NCBI RefSeq assembly: GCF_004114955.1
Contig: NZ_CP030053.1
Location: 3,658,001 to 3,722,000 of the forward strand
Length of the DNA: 64,000 nucleotides
Reading direction: 5' to 3'
Source of the DNA: Bradyrhizobium guangzhouense
GTDB taxonomy: Bacteria > Pseudomonadota > Alphaproteobacteria > Rhizobiales > Xanthobacteraceae
The position numbers and the translations under genes are program-made. Below the pieces are notes generated by a model that was not told the DNA's origin, searched no databases, and was given only the letters and a program-made list of their open reading frames with translations. Each line of letters begins with the position of its first letter. Within the stretch, counting starts at the first letter, position 1. This document shows positions 1-8,727 of this stretch, piece after piece.

Positions 1-1028
1 TTCGACGTCGCGCCCGCAACCGGTTCGTATTTGAAGCAGCCGAGCCGATCGATCTCGGCTTCATCCAGCCAGTCGAGCAGATAGGCGAAGTCGGCATCGG
101 TCTCGCCCGGGAAGCCGACGATGAAGGTCGAGCGCAGCGCAAGATCGGGACATTCCTCGCGCCAGCGCTTGATGCGCGCTAGCGTCTTGTCCTGCGCGGC
201 CGGGCGCTTCATCGCCTTCAGCACCTCGGGGCTTGCATGCTGGAACGGGATGTCGAGATAGGGCAGCACCTTGCCCTCATTCATCAGCGCGATGACCTCG
301 TCGACATGCGGGTAGGGGTAGACATATTGCAGGCGGACCCAGGCGCCGAGCTCGCCGAGCTCGCGCGCGAGATCGAGGAATTTGGCGCGAACCTGGCGGT
401 CCTTCCACGGGCTCTCGGCATATTTGAGATCGACGCCGTAAGCCGAGGTGTCCTGCGAGATCACCAGCAACTCCTTGACGCCGGCGCCGACCAGCCGCTC
501 GGCTTCGCGCAGCACATCATTGGCCGGACGCGAGACCAGGTCGCCGCGCAGTTTTGGAATGATGCAGAAGGTGCAGCGGTTGTTGCAGCCCTCGGAAATC
601 TTCAGGTACGCGTAGTGACGCGGCGTCAGCTTGATGCCCTGCGGCGGCACCAGGTCGAGATGTGGATTATGCGCCGGCGGCAGCGCGCGGTGCACGGCAT
701 CGAGCACGCTCTCATATTGCTGCGGGCCTGATATGGAGAGCACGCCGGGATAGGCTTCCTCGATCTGCTCGGGCTCAGCACCCATGCAGCCCGTGACGAT
801 GACCTTGCCGTTCTCGGCCATGGCCTCGCCGATCGCCGAGAGCGATTCCTGCTTGGCGCTGTCGAGGAAGCCACAGGTGTTGACGATGACGATGTCGGCC
901 CCGTCATGCTTGCGCGCGAGCTCATAGCCCTCCGCGCGCAGGCGCGTGATGATGCGCTCGGAATCCACCAATGCCTTGGGACACCCGAGCGACACGAAGC
1001 TGACCTTGGGCGCAGCCGTCTGATTCAT
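1..1028 (-). CDS. rimO: Ribosomal protein S12 methylthiotransferase RimO (5' part, cut by left edge)
   Basis: This radical-SAM enzyme adds a methylthio group to the conserved Asp of ribosomal protein S12 in the cytoplasm. The window shows the first 342 codons of about 440, so the C-terminal TRAM domain is missing. The N-terminal MTTase domain has its three cluster cysteines at about residues 16 ([13 protein letters not shown]), 52 (VNTCGF) and 81 (VTGCMG). The radical SAM motif CNNRCTFC lies at 148-155. The start codon at 1028 gives the usual family N-terminus with little extension. The sequence [13 protein letters not shown] separates RimO from the related tRNA enzyme MiaB. It is divergent from nasT. 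Confidence 0.95.
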   Translation of the reverse strand, partial: MNQTAAPKVSFVSLGCPKALVDSERIITRLRAEGYELARKHDGADIVIVNTCGFLDSAKQESLSAIGEAMAENGKVIVTGCMGAEPEQIEEAYPGVLSISGPQQYESVLDAVHRALPPAHNPHLDLVPPQGIKLTPRHYAYLKISEGCNNRCTFCIIPKLRGDLVSRPANDVLREAERLVGAGVKELLVISQDTSAYGVDLKYAESPWKDRQVRAKFLDLARELGELGAWVRLQYVYPYPHVDEVIALMNEGKVLPYLDIPFQHASPEVLKAMKRPAAQDKTLARIKRWREECPDLALRSTFIVGFPGETDADFAYLLDWLDEAEIDRLGCFKYEPVAGATS

Positions 1029-1139
1029 ATCCAAATCTGCCTGATTGACAGGCTTGAGCTAGTCCCAATTGCCCATAATTACAACCCTTTGCATGGCCCT
1101 CCGGCATGCTATGGATGAATCGCCTGCCGTGAGTGAGCC

Positions 1140-1730
1140 ATGAGCGCCGAACAGTCGCCCAAAATCGTGATCGTTGACGAGAGCCCGGTCAGGGCCGCGA
1201 TCCTCGAGGAGGGCTTGCGGGAGGCCGGATTCACCCAAGTGGTCCATATCCGCGAGATGCAGAGCCTGCTGGCCCGTATTTATGCGGTGGACCCCGACAT
1301 CATCCTGATCGATCTGGAAAACCCCAGCCGCGACGTGTTGGAGGCGATGTTTCAGGTCAGCCGTGCGGTGAAGCGTCCCATCGCGATGTTCGTCGACCAG
1401 AGCGATTCCGCCTCGATCCAGGCCTCCGTGGAAGCGGGGGTGTCCGCCTACATCGTCGACGGGCTGAAGAAGGAGCGCATCAAGCCGATCCTCGACCTCT
1501 GCGTGTCGCGCTTCAACGCCTTCGCAAAACTCCAGGAGGAGCTGGAGCGGACCAAGTCGCAGCTCGAGGATCGCAAGATCATCGAGAAAGCCAAGGGCAT
1601 CCTGATGAAGGTCAAGGGCCTCACCGAGGACGAGGCCTACGTGCTGCTGCGCTCCACCGCCATGCGCGAGAAGAAGAAAATCGGCGAGATCGCCCAGTCG
1701 ATCATCACCGCGTCGGAGATGCTGAAATGA
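1140..1730 (+). CDS. nasT: NasT-type ANTAR antiterminator / response regulator
   Basis: The 196-residue protein has an N-terminal receiver-like domain (KIVIVDES near residue 10, IILIDLENP near 60) and a C-terminal ANTAR RNA-binding domain (about 130-190, including KAKGILMKVKGLTEDEAY). In the NasS-NasT system, NasT binds two-hairpin RNA leaders and prevents transcription termination of nitrate assimilation genes. Without nitrate it is held by NasS. Its stop codon overlaps the nasS start (ATGA), so the pair is translationally coupled. The next gene after nasS is a nitrite channel, which fits the assignment. No sensor kinase is nearby, as expected for this family. Confidence 0.92.
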   Translation: MSAEQSPKIVIVDESPVRAAILEEGLREAGFTQVVHIREMQSLLARIYAVDPDIILIDLENPSRDVLEAMFQVSRAVKRPIAMFVDQSDSASIQASVEAGVSAYIVDGLKKERIKPILDLCVSRFNAFAKLQEELERTKSQLEDRKIIEKAKGILMKVKGLTEDEAYVLLRSTAMREKKKIGEIAQSIITASEMLK

Positions 1731-2890
1731 CCGCACCCCTTCGCATCGGATTCATCCCGCTGGTCGATGCCGCCGCGCTGATCGTTGCCGTCGACAAGGG
1801 CTTTACGGCCGCCGAGGGGCTCGAGGTCGAGCTGGTGCGCGAGGTCTCCTGGTCGAACGTCCGCGACAAGCTCAACATCGGCCTGTTCGATGCCGCGCAT
1901 CTGCTGGCGCCGGTGGCGATCGCGTCCTCGCTCGGGCTCGGCCACATCAAGGTGCCGATCGCGGCGCCCTTCAATCTCGGCATCAATGGCAATGCGATCA
2001 CGGTCTCGCCGGTGCTGTATGCCGCGCTGATGGAGCAGATCGACGGCGACCGCTTCGATCCGATGGCCACTGCAAAGGCGCTGGCGAAGGTGGTCGCCAT
2101 CAGGCGCAAGGCTGGCGCCGATCCGCTGACCTTCGGCATGACCTTTCCGTTCTCGACCCACAATTACCAGCTGCGGTTCTGGATGGCGGCGGCCGGTGTC
2201 GATCCCGACGAGGACGTGCGCCTCGTCGTGCTGCCACCGCCTTTCATGGTCGACAGCCTCCGAAGCGGCCATGTCGATGCCTTCTGCGTCGGTGCGCCCT
2301 GGAATTCGATCGCCGTCGATCTCGGCATCGGCCATATCCTGCACTTCGTTTCCGACATTCTCGAGCGCGCGGCGGAGAAGGTGCTGGCTGTGCGGCAGGT
2401 CTGGGCCGACAAGCATCCGGACGTGGTCGCGGCGCTGGTGCGGGCGGCCGTGAAGGCCGCAGAGTTCATCGAGGGGCCCGCCAACCTCGACGAGGCCACA
2501 CGGATCCTGGCGCAGCCGGAGCGGATCGGTGTCGATCCTGAAGTAATCCAGCGGTCGCTCACCGGACGGCTGAAGATCTCGCCCGATGGCACGGCGCGCG
2601 AGAGCGGCCGCTATCTCCTGGTCGGACGTGAGGGGGCAGGGCGCCCGGACCCGGTCCAGGCTGCCTGGCTCTACGCGCAGATGGTGCGCTGGGGACAGAC
2701 GCCGCTCAGCCCGGAGGCTGTGAAGACCGCCATGGCCGTGTTCCGGCCAGATCTCTACGACGCCGCCCTCGGCCGGAGCGGAGATGGTCAGCCCGGCGCG
2801 CCTTTCAGCGCCTTTGCCGGCCCCGCCTTTGACGTCGGCGATCTCGCTGGCTATCTCGCCTCGTTTGAGGTCGGACGGCGCGCCTTCTAA
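1727..2890 (+). CDS. nasS: NasS-type nitrate sensor (NrtA/CmpA-like)
   Basis: The 387-residue protein belongs to the NrtA/CmpA family of nitrate- or bicarbonate-binding proteins, but begins directly with the fold (RIGFIPLVDAAALIVAVDKG) and has no signal peptide. It should therefore be cytoplasmic. This is the hallmark of NasS, which binds nitrate or nitrite and releases NasT. The gene overlaps nasT by 4 bases. No permease or ATPase genes follow, which argues against a transport role and for sensing. Function is taken from the family and the gene order. Confidence 0.9.
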   Translation: MTAPLRIGFIPLVDAAALIVAVDKGFTAAEGLEVELVREVSWSNVRDKLNIGLFDAAHLLAPVAIASSLGLGHIKVPIAAPFNLGINGNAITVSPVLYAALMEQIDGDRFDPMATAKALAKVVAIRRKAGADPLTFGMTFPFSTHNYQLRFWMAAAGVDPDEDVRLVVLPPPFMVDSLRSGHVDAFCVGAPWNSIAVDLGIGHILHFVSDILERAAEKVLAVRQVWADKHPDVVAALVRAAVKAAEFIEGPANLDEATRILAQPERIGVDPEVIQRSLTGRLKISPDGTARESGRYLLVGREGAGRPDPVQAAWLYAQMVRWGQTPLSPEAVKTAMAVFRPDLYDAALGRSGDGQPGAPFSAFAGPAFDVGDLAGYLASFEVGRRAF

Positions 2891-3036
2891 AGGCTTGCAC
2901 AAAACTTAATCATGGCGATTCGAAGCTTAAACTTTGGGCTATTGCTGCCCGAAGCAGCATGAACCATGGTCCACTTCATGCGCTGCACACAAATCTAAAT
3001 TACTGATTTCACGGCATTTTGCAGCGTATGCTGCGT

Positions 3037-3051
3037 TGGCACACTCCTTGA
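3037..3051 (+). promoter_or_regulatory. Candidate sigma-54 (-24/-12) promoter
   Basis: TGGCAC, five bases, then TTGAA. The spacing between the -24 GG and the -12 position is exact, but the -12 element reads GA where the consensus has GC, so the match is imperfect. RpoN/NtrC control of nirA in Bradyrhizobium is known to me from the literature, which supports the reading. Confidence 0.4.
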
Positions 3052-3065
3052 ATAGGTAGGCCCAA

Positions 3066-3090
3066 GCCGCCCGGCGTGGGCGCCGGCGGC
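3066..3090 (+). other. GC-rich leader stem-loop
   Basis: A ten-pair stem with one bulged C and a four-base TGGG loop sits between the candidate promoter and the nitrite channel gene. It is not followed by a T run within a few bases, so it is not a plain intrinsic terminator. It may be part of a NasT-responsive leader. Confidence 0.4.
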
Positions 3091-3239
3091 TCCAAGTCCA
3101 TGGTGGATTTCCGCAGCAACGAGGCTGATCGGATCGCCCAGGGTTCCGGCCAAGGCGCGTGCCTGTAACCGGCTCCCCAGCGATCAACGTCCGTTTCACC
3201 CGTTGACGCCGCCGACGCGCGGCAAGCTGGAGCTTCGAT

Positions 3240-4070
3240 ATGGATTACGCAAAACCCTCCGACGTTGTGGCCTCCATGGTCGATGCCAGCCTGAAGAAGC
3301 TGGCGCTCGCCCCACGCGACATCATGATCCGAGGTGCGATCTCGGGCGCGTTGCTGGGTGCGGCCACCACGCTTGCCTTCACCGGCGCTCTCACCACCGG
3401 CCAGCCGCTTGTCGGCGCCCTGATCTTTCCGGTCAGCCTCGTGATGATCGTGCTGCTCGGCCTCGAGCTCGTCACCGGCAGTTTCGCCATCGTTCCGCTC
3501 GCGCGCCTCGAAGGCAAGGCGAGCTGGAATGCGGTGATTGCCAACTGGTCCTGGGTGTTCGTCGCCAATCTGCTCGGCAGCCTCGCCTTCGGCGTGCTGA
3601 TTGCGATCTCGCTCACCAACATGGGCAAGGTCGAGGTCGCCGGCGTTGCCGCCCGCATCGTTGCCGTGGCCGAAGCCAAGACCATCGGCAATGCCGCGAT
3701 CGGCACCGCCGGCATGGTTTCGGTCTTCGTCAAGGCGATCCTCTGCAACTGGCTGGTCTGCCTCGGCGTCGTCATGGCGATGACCTCGACCTCCACGGTC
3801 GGCAAGATCGCGGCGACCTGGCTGCCGATCTTCCTGTTCTTCGCGCTCGGCTTCGAGCACGCCGTCGTCAACATGTTCGTCATCCCGACCGGCATGCTGC
3901 TCGGCGCCAAGGTCAGCCTTTCCGACTGGTGGCTGTGGAATCAGATCCCGGTGACGCTTGGCAATCTCGTCGGCGGCTTCGTCTTCACCGGCCTTGCGCT
4001 CTACGCGACGTACAAGCCCGCCAAGCCCGTGGCCGACGTCGCCCAGGTCGCGGTCCAGGCAGCAGAGTAG
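3240..4070 (+). CDS. Formate/nitrite transporter family channel (NirC/FocA-like)
   Basis: The 276-residue integral membrane protein has about six hydrophobic segments and the FNT layout: MIRGAISGALLGAATTLAF, then a second segment with FPVSLVMIVLLGLELVTGSF, and ILCNWLVCLGVVMA in the middle. The family moves nitrite, formate or bicarbonate across the inner membrane. It lies between nasS and nirA, with nirA starting 13 bases after its stop, so nitrite is the likely substrate. The start at 3240 follows a GGAGCTTCGAT ribosome-binding region. NirC versus FocA cannot be settled from the sequence alone. Confidence 0.88.
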   Translation: MDYAKPSDVVASMVDASLKKLALAPRDIMIRGAISGALLGAATTLAFTGALTTGQPLVGALIFPVSLVMIVLLGLELVTGSFAIVPLARLEGKASWNAVIANWSWVFVANLLGSLAFGVLIAISLTNMGKVEVAGVAARIVAVAEAKTIGNAAIGTAGMVSVFVKAILCNWLVCLGVVMAMTSTSTVGKIAATWLPIFLFFALGFEHAVVNMFVIPTGMLLGAKVSLSDWWLWNQIPVTLGNLVGGFVFTGLALYATYKPAKPVADVAQVAVQAAE

Positions 4071-4083
4071 GTTCATTCAGTCC

Positions 4084-5886
4084 ATGAAACTCGATACCAC
4101 CCCCACCGCTGATTTTTCCGACGAGCAGAAGCGCTATCTCGAAGGTTTCATGTCCGGCATGCAGGTCGGACGTGTCGGGCGCGCCTTCGCAGCCGGCGGC
4201 GCGCCTGCCGGCGGCGGCGCTGCTCCGGCCGAACCATCAGGGCCGGACGCCGCGGCGATCAAGGCACAGGACAAGCTCACGGCGGCCGGCAAGAAGCTCG
4301 CCGACCAGGAGAAGTTCAAGCGCGAGCTGCATCCCTTCGACGCCTATGAGCGGCTGAAGGACCAGGCGCGCAACAACGCCAATCCGACGCCGGCGGACAA
4401 TTTCCGCTGGCGCTACTACGGCATCTTCTGGGTGGCGCCGGCGCAGACCTCCTACATGGCGCGCCTGCGCATTCCCAACGGCATTTTGAAGCACTGGCAG
4501 ATGTCGGGCCTCGCCGATATCGCCGAAAGCTGCGGCGGCGGCTACACCCACGTCACCACGCGCGCCAACTTCCAGATCCGCGAGATCGAGCCGAAGAACG
4601 CGGTCAAGCTGATCGAGGGCGTGCAGGACATCGGCCTGTGCTCGCGCGGCGCGGGCGCCGACAACATCCGCAACGTCACGGGCACGCCGACGGCCGGCAT
4701 CGATCCGCAGGAGCTGCTCGACACGCGCCCCTATGCGCGCGAGTGGCACTATCACATCCTCAACGACCGCTCGCTGTTCGGCCTGCCGCGCAAGTTCAAC
4801 GTCGCCTTCGACGGCGCCGGCAAGATCGCCGCGCTGGAGGAGACCAATGACATCGCCTTCACCGCGGTCGAGGTGAAGGACGGCCACGGCGTCGAGCCCG
4901 GCGTCTGGTTCAAGCTCGGCCTCGGCGGCATCACCGGCCACAAGGACTTTGCGAAATATTCCGGCATCGTCGTGCGCCCGGAGGACGCGACATCAGTGGC
5001 CGATGCCATTGTGCGCGTCTTCATCGAGCACGGCGACCGCACCAACCGCAACAAGGCGCGGCTGAAATACGTGCTCGACCACATGGGGCACGACGGCTTC
5101 CTCAAGCTGGTCGAAGAGCGGTTGAAGACGCCGTTCGCGCGCGTGCCTGCGGAAGCGCTTCTGCCGCGGCCCTTGTCCGATCGGATGGCCCATATCGGCG
5201 TGCACAAGCAGAAGCAGGCCGGGCTCAACTGGGTCGGCGTCGCGCTGCCGGTCGGCAAGCTCACCTGCGAGCAGATGCGCGGCATCGCCAAGATCGCGCA
5301 GGATCTCGGTGACGGCGAGATTCGCCTCACGGTCTGGCAGAACCTCCTGATCTCGGGCGTTCGCAATGAAAGCGTCGCGCTCGTCACCGCCGCAATCGCG
5401 AAGCTTGGCCTCGCCACCGAGGTCTCGAACGTGCGCGCCGGCCTGATCGCCTGCACCGGCAACGCCGGCTGCAAGTTCGCGGCCTCCGACACCAAGCGCC
5501 ATGCCGCCGCGATCGGCGACTGGTGCGACGAGCGCATCAATCTCGACACGCCGCTCAACATCCATCTGACCGGCTGCCATCACTCCTGCGCGCAGCACTA
5601 CATCTCCGACATCGGCCTGATCGCGGCCAAGGTGCCGGGGGCGAGCGAGGATGACCAGGTCGAGGGCTATCACCTCTTCACGGGCGGCGGCTTCGGCCCC
5701 GATGCCGATATCGGGCAGGAGGTGTTCCACGACGTGAAGGCCGAGGATGTGCCCGTGAGGGTCGAGGGCCTGCTCAAGGCCTATCTCGCCAATCGTGCTT
5801 CGCCTGAAGAGACCTTCCTGACCTTCTCCCGTCGCCATGACGGCGAATCCTTACGCAAACTCGCCGAAGCGGAAGTAACAGCATGA
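4084..5886 (+). CDS. nirA: NirA-type assimilatory nitrite reductase (siroheme, 4Fe-4S)
   Basis: This 600-residue enzyme should reduce nitrite to ammonium with six electrons in the cytoplasm. It has the two nitrite/sulfite reductase half-domain repeats and the siroheme/4Fe-4S cysteines CTGNAGC (C457, C463) and GCHHSC (C498, C502). An in-frame reading extends upstream into the channel gene, but the ATG at 4084 gives the expected N-terminus. Residues 9-30 (DFSDEQKRYLEGFMSGM) precede an Ala/Gly-rich linker and resemble the N-terminus of the next protein. The stop overlaps the next start (ATGA). Sulfite reductase is the alternative, but the nasTS/nirC context favours nitrite. Confidence 0.9.
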   Translation: MKLDTTPTADFSDEQKRYLEGFMSGMQVGRVGRAFAAGGAPAGGGAAPAEPSGPDAAAIKAQDKLTAAGKKLADQEKFKRELHPFDAYERLKDQARNNANPTPADNFRWRYYGIFWVAPAQTSYMARLRIPNGILKHWQMSGLADIAESCGGGYTHVTTRANFQIREIEPKNAVKLIEGVQDIGLCSRGAGADNIRNVTGTPTAGIDPQELLDTRPYAREWHYHILNDRSLFGLPRKFNVAFDGAGKIAALEETNDIAFTAVEVKDGHGVEPGVWFKLGLGGITGHKDFAKYSGIVVRPEDATSVADAIVRVFIEHGDRTNRNKARLKYVLDHMGHDGFLKLVEERLKTPFARVPAEALLPRPLSDRMAHIGVHKQKQAGLNWVGVALPVGKLTCEQMRGIAKIAQDLGDGEIRLTVWQNLLISGVRNESVALVTAAIAKLGLATEVSNVRAGLIACTGNAGCKFAASDTKRHAAAIGDWCDERINLDTPLNIHLTGCHHSCAQHYISDIGLIAAKVPGASEDDQVEGYHLFTGGGFGPDADIGQEVFHDVKAEDVPVRVEGLLKAYLANRASPEETFLTFSRRHDGESLRKLAEAEVTA

Positions 5887-7493
5887 CCCAGATGTCCGTG
5901 CCTCCCAAGATCGAGATCATTCCGGCCAATGCACCGTTCAGCGAAGGCCAGCGGCTCTGGCTGAACGGATTCCTCGTCGGCATGCTCGGTCTTGACGGCT
6001 CGACGGCGCTGTCGCCGGTCGAGAACGGCGCCATGCTCGGCCCGCAGGGTGACGGTGATGACGGCGAGGCGCCCTGGCACGATCCGGCGATGCCGATCGC
6101 CGACCGCATGAAGCTTGCCGAGGGACGTCCGCTCCGCCGCCGCATGATGGCGGCGATGGCGCAGCAGGATTGCGGCCAGTGCGGCTACAATTGCGCCGAC
6201 TATTCGGATTCGATCGCCAACAAGAGCGAAGCGCGCCTCAATCTCTGCGCCCCCGGCGGCAAGGAGACGGCGCGAATGCTCAAGCAGCTGTTCGAGGAGG
6301 TCGACAAGGCGCCGGCCGCAAAGCCAGTCGGTGGAGCGCCCGCCGCAACCGCACCGGCCGCGCCCGAGGTGACGGCCGAGCTCGGCCGCGCCCGCGAAAA
6401 TCCGGTCGAAGCGACCTTCCTGTCGCGGCGCCTGCTCAACAAGGGCGGCTCTGAGAAGGAGACCTATCACATCGAGTTCGATCTCTCCGAGAGCAAGCTC
6501 GATTACGTCGTCGGCGACAGCTTTGGCGTGTTTGCACGCAACGACCTTGGCCTCGTCGACCAGATCATCGCGCTGCTCGGCGCCTCCCACACCACCAAGG
6601 TCAACAACAAGACGCTGCGCGAGGCGCTGGTCGAGGACGTCTCGCTGTCACCGGCGCCGGACAAGCTGTTCGAGCTGCTCTCCTTCATCACCGGCGGCGC
6701 CCAGCGCGAGAAGGCGAGGGCGCTGGCGCAGGGCGAGGATCCCGACGGCGATGCCGCAACGCTCGATGTGATGGCGGCGTTGCAGAAGTTTTCCGGCACG
6801 CGGCCGCACCCAGAGGCCTTCGTCGAGGCGCTGGAGCCGCTGCAGCCGCGACTTTACTCGATCTCCTCGTCGCACAATGCGACGCCCGGAAAGCTGTCGC
6901 TGACGGTCGATTCCGTTCGTTACGTCATCGGCAAGCGTAAGCGTCTCGGCGTTGCCTCAACCTTCCTCGGCGAGCGCATCGCCGAGGGCGAGAAGCTCAA
7001 GGTCTATGTGCAGAAGGCGCACGGCTTCGGCCTGCCGCAGGATCCGAAGACACCCGTCATCATGATCGGCCCCGGCACCGGCGTTGCGCCGTTCCGTGCC
7101 TTTCTGCTCGACCGCAAGGCGACCGGCGCGCAAGGCAAGAACTGGCTGTTCTTCGGCCATCAGCGCAGCGATTGCGATTTCTTCTACCGCGACGAGCTCA
7201 ATGCGATGAAGACTTCAGGGCTGCTGACGCGCCTGTCGCTGGCCTGGTCGCGCGACGGCGAGAAGAAGTTCTACGTGCAGGACCGTATGCGCGAGCTCGG
7301 CCGCGAAGTCTGGACCTGGCTCGCGGAAGGCGCGCATCTCTACATCTGCGGCGATGCCAAGCGCATGGCCAAGGACGTCGAGCGCGCGCTGGTCGACATT
7401 GTCGCCCAGTTCGGTGCGCGCTCGACCGACGAGGCTGTCAGCTTCGTCGCCGATCTCAAGAAGAAGGGCCGTTTCCAGGCCGACGTGTACTAA
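5883..7493 (+). CDS. CysJ-like flavoprotein reductase lacking the flavodoxin domain, with a Cys cluster
   Basis: The 536-residue protein is the probable electron donor to NirA. After an N-terminal segment PFSEGQRLWLNGFLVGM comes a cysteine motif CGQCGYNC with a fourth Cys about 18 residues on (about 98-124), suggesting an Fe-S cluster. An FAD-binding FNR-type domain follows (RLYSISSS near 322), then an NADP-binding domain (GPGTGVAPFRAF near 396, GHQRSDCDFFYRDEL). The FMN flavodoxin domain of classical CysJ is absent. It overlaps nirA by 4 bases. Annotation pipelines usually call this family sulfite reductase subunit alpha; the link to nitrite reduction is inferred from the operon. Confidence 0.8.
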   Translation: MTQMSVPPKIEIIPANAPFSEGQRLWLNGFLVGMLGLDGSTALSPVENGAMLGPQGDGDDGEAPWHDPAMPIADRMKLAEGRPLRRRMMAAMAQQDCGQCGYNCADYSDSIANKSEARLNLCAPGGKETARMLKQLFEEVDKAPAAKPVGGAPAATAPAAPEVTAELGRARENPVEATFLSRRLLNKGGSEKETYHIEFDLSESKLDYVVGDSFGVFARNDLGLVDQIIALLGASHTTKVNNKTLREALVEDVSLSPAPDKLFELLSFITGGAQREKARALAQGEDPDGDAATLDVMAALQKFSGTRPHPEAFVEALEPLQPRLYSISSSHNATPGKLSLTVDSVRYVIGKRKRLGVASTFLGERIAEGEKLKVYVQKAHGFGLPQDPKTPVIMIGPGTGVAPFRAFLLDRKATGAQGKNWLFFGHQRSDCDFFYRDELNAMKTSGLLTRLSLAWSRDGEKKFYVQDRMRELGREVWTWLAEGAHLYICGDAKRMAKDVERALVDIVAQFGARSTDEAVSFVADLKKKGRFQADVY

Positions 7494-7926
7494 GGCGCGG
7501 CAAGATCAGCGTGAATCGCCGCCGCTGCGCATCGCACCGGCGGCGCCGTGCTACTGTGCATGGGGTTGTTTTCGAAAGTTTGGCCCGGGCGGAACCGGAA
7601 CCGGTTCCATTCGGCTTGGACTTTAACGAATAGCATTCCTGGAACCCACTGCCGCGGAGAATTTTCGCCTGCAAAGCGGGCCAGAGAAGCGCTTCCATCG
7701 CTATTTGCACGACGGTCTTACAGCCGTCGTGCTGGATCGTCATACTCGCCCGATGGTGCGTTGGAAATCGACCATCCGGGAATTGTCGGCGGAGGCCAGG
7801 CTTCATCTCTATGCGCGATCGCTCGCGCGCAGGACAAGAGCGAGCGCGCACCACATCGGCATCTACGGCGCGTGCGCACTCATTGCAGTGCTCCTCTTCG
7901 GCACGTTCTCGGCGCGCCCGTTCTGA
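7494..7926. other. Intergenic region with a possible small gene
   Basis: This 433-base gap separates the nitrite operon from pxpA, which converges on it. The only thing I can support is a possible short membrane protein at 7753-7926. No strong intrinsic terminator was seen. Confidence 0.5.
7753..7926 (+). CDS. Possible small single-helix membrane protein
   Basis: The 57-codon frame begins with an Arg-rich helix-like stretch (SLARRTRASAHH) and ends in one hydrophobic segment (IGIYGACALIAVLLFGTF). A positively charged N-terminus followed by a C-terminal helix is plausible for a small inner-membrane protein. An upstream in-frame start at 7705 would make it 73 residues. No clear ribosome-binding site decides between them. 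It ends next to the convergent pxpA stop. I do not recognise a family. Confidence 0.3.
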   Translation: MVRWKSTIRELSAEARLHLYARSLARRTRASAHHIGIYGACALIAVLLFGTFSARPF

Positions 7927-8697
7927 TCACGACCCGCGCTTGAACGGCGCGACCTCGATCCCCGCGTCTTTCAGCGCCTGGCGCAAGGTCCGCGCGATCT
8001 CGACCGCGCCGTGCGTGTCGCCATGGATGCACACCGTGTCCGTGCGCATCTTGATGACCTTGCCTGTGACCGACACCACGGCGCTATCCTGCACCATCCG
8101 CACCACGCGCTCGGCGATCGCCTTGGCGTCATGCAGCACTGCGCCCGGCTTCTTGCGCGAGACGAGGTTGCCGTCGTCCTCATAGGCGCGGTCGGCAAAC
8201 ACTTCATGCACCATCGGCAGGTTCGCGTCCTCGCCGGCCTTCACCAGCTTCGAATTGGCGAGCACGACGAAGATCAGGCTGGGGTCGACCGCCCTGATGC
8301 CCGCGGCAATCGCCTTCGCCGTCATGTCGTCCTCGCAGGCGACATTGGACAGCGCGCCATGCGCCTTCACATGCGTGACCTTGTGGCCGGCCGCGGTCGC
8401 GATCGCCTGCAATGCGCCGATCTGATAGGCGACGAGGTTTTCGATCTCGGAGGCCTTCAGGCCCGCGATCGGATGCCGGCCGAAGCCGTGCAGGTCGCGA
8501 TATCCAGGATGCGCGCCGACCGAGACGCCGCGCGCTTTCGCGAGCTCGACCGTCCGCCGCATGATGTCGGGGTCGCCGGCATGGAAGCCGCAGGCGACGT
8601 TGACCGAGCTTGCGAGCTCGATCATGGCAGCGTCGTTGCCCATCTCCCATGCGCCAAAACCTTCGCCGAGGTCGCAATTGAGATCGATCGTCTTCAT
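7927..8697 (-). CDS. pxpA: 5-oxoprolinase subunit A (LamB/YcsF family)
   Basis: The 256-residue protein is the catalytic TIM-barrel-like subunit of the ATP-dependent PxpABC 5-oxoprolinase, which turns 5-oxo-L-proline into glutamate. The diagnostic motif [15 protein letters not shown] opens the protein, followed by [11 protein letters not shown] and GAHPGYRD. The length is normal. It is the last gene of a minus-strand run pxpB-pxpC-pxpA, 30 bases after pxpC, so the three subunits should be co-expressed and clear spontaneous pyroglutamate in the cytoplasm. Confidence 0.95.
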   Translation of the reverse strand: MKTIDLNCDLGEGFGAWEMGNDAAMIELASSVNVACGFHAGDPDIMRRTVELAKARGVSVGAHPGYRDLHGFGRHPIAGLKASEIENLVAYQIGALQAIATAAGHKVTHVKAHGALSNVACEDDMTAKAIAAGIRAVDPSLIFVVLANSKLVKAGEDANLPMVHEVFADRAYEDDGNLVSRKKPGAVLHDAKAIAERVVRMVQDSAVVSVTGKVIKMRTDTVCIHGDTHGAVEIARTLRQALKDAGIEVAPFKRGS

Positions 8698-8727
8698 GGT
8701 TGCTCTCCGCCTTGGTCTTGTTGTCGC

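Larger units (their letters stand above)
2891..3239 (+). promoter_or_regulatory. Leader/intergenic region before the nitrite assimilation operon
   Basis: This 349-base gap holds a sigma-54-like element (3037-3051) and, downstream of it, about 175 bases that could be a transcribed leader. A strong stem-loop lies at 3066-3090 (GCCGCC-bulge-GGCG pairing with CGCCGGCGGC). A weaker one lies at 3094-3110 (AAGTCC with GGATTT). A long leader with hairpins is what a NasT-controlled operon should have, but I could not fit the hexaloop pair expected for ANTAR targets. The leader role is inference. Confidence 0.45.

Noticed and set aside
3066..3110. ANTAR-type paired hexaloop motif
   Set aside because: The two stems found have loops of four and five bases, not the six-base loops with A and G at fixed places, so I do not claim a NasT target.
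3009..4076. A 355-codon minus-strand frame
   Set aside because: Antisense to the nitrite channel and leader, with extreme Asp/His/Arg content.
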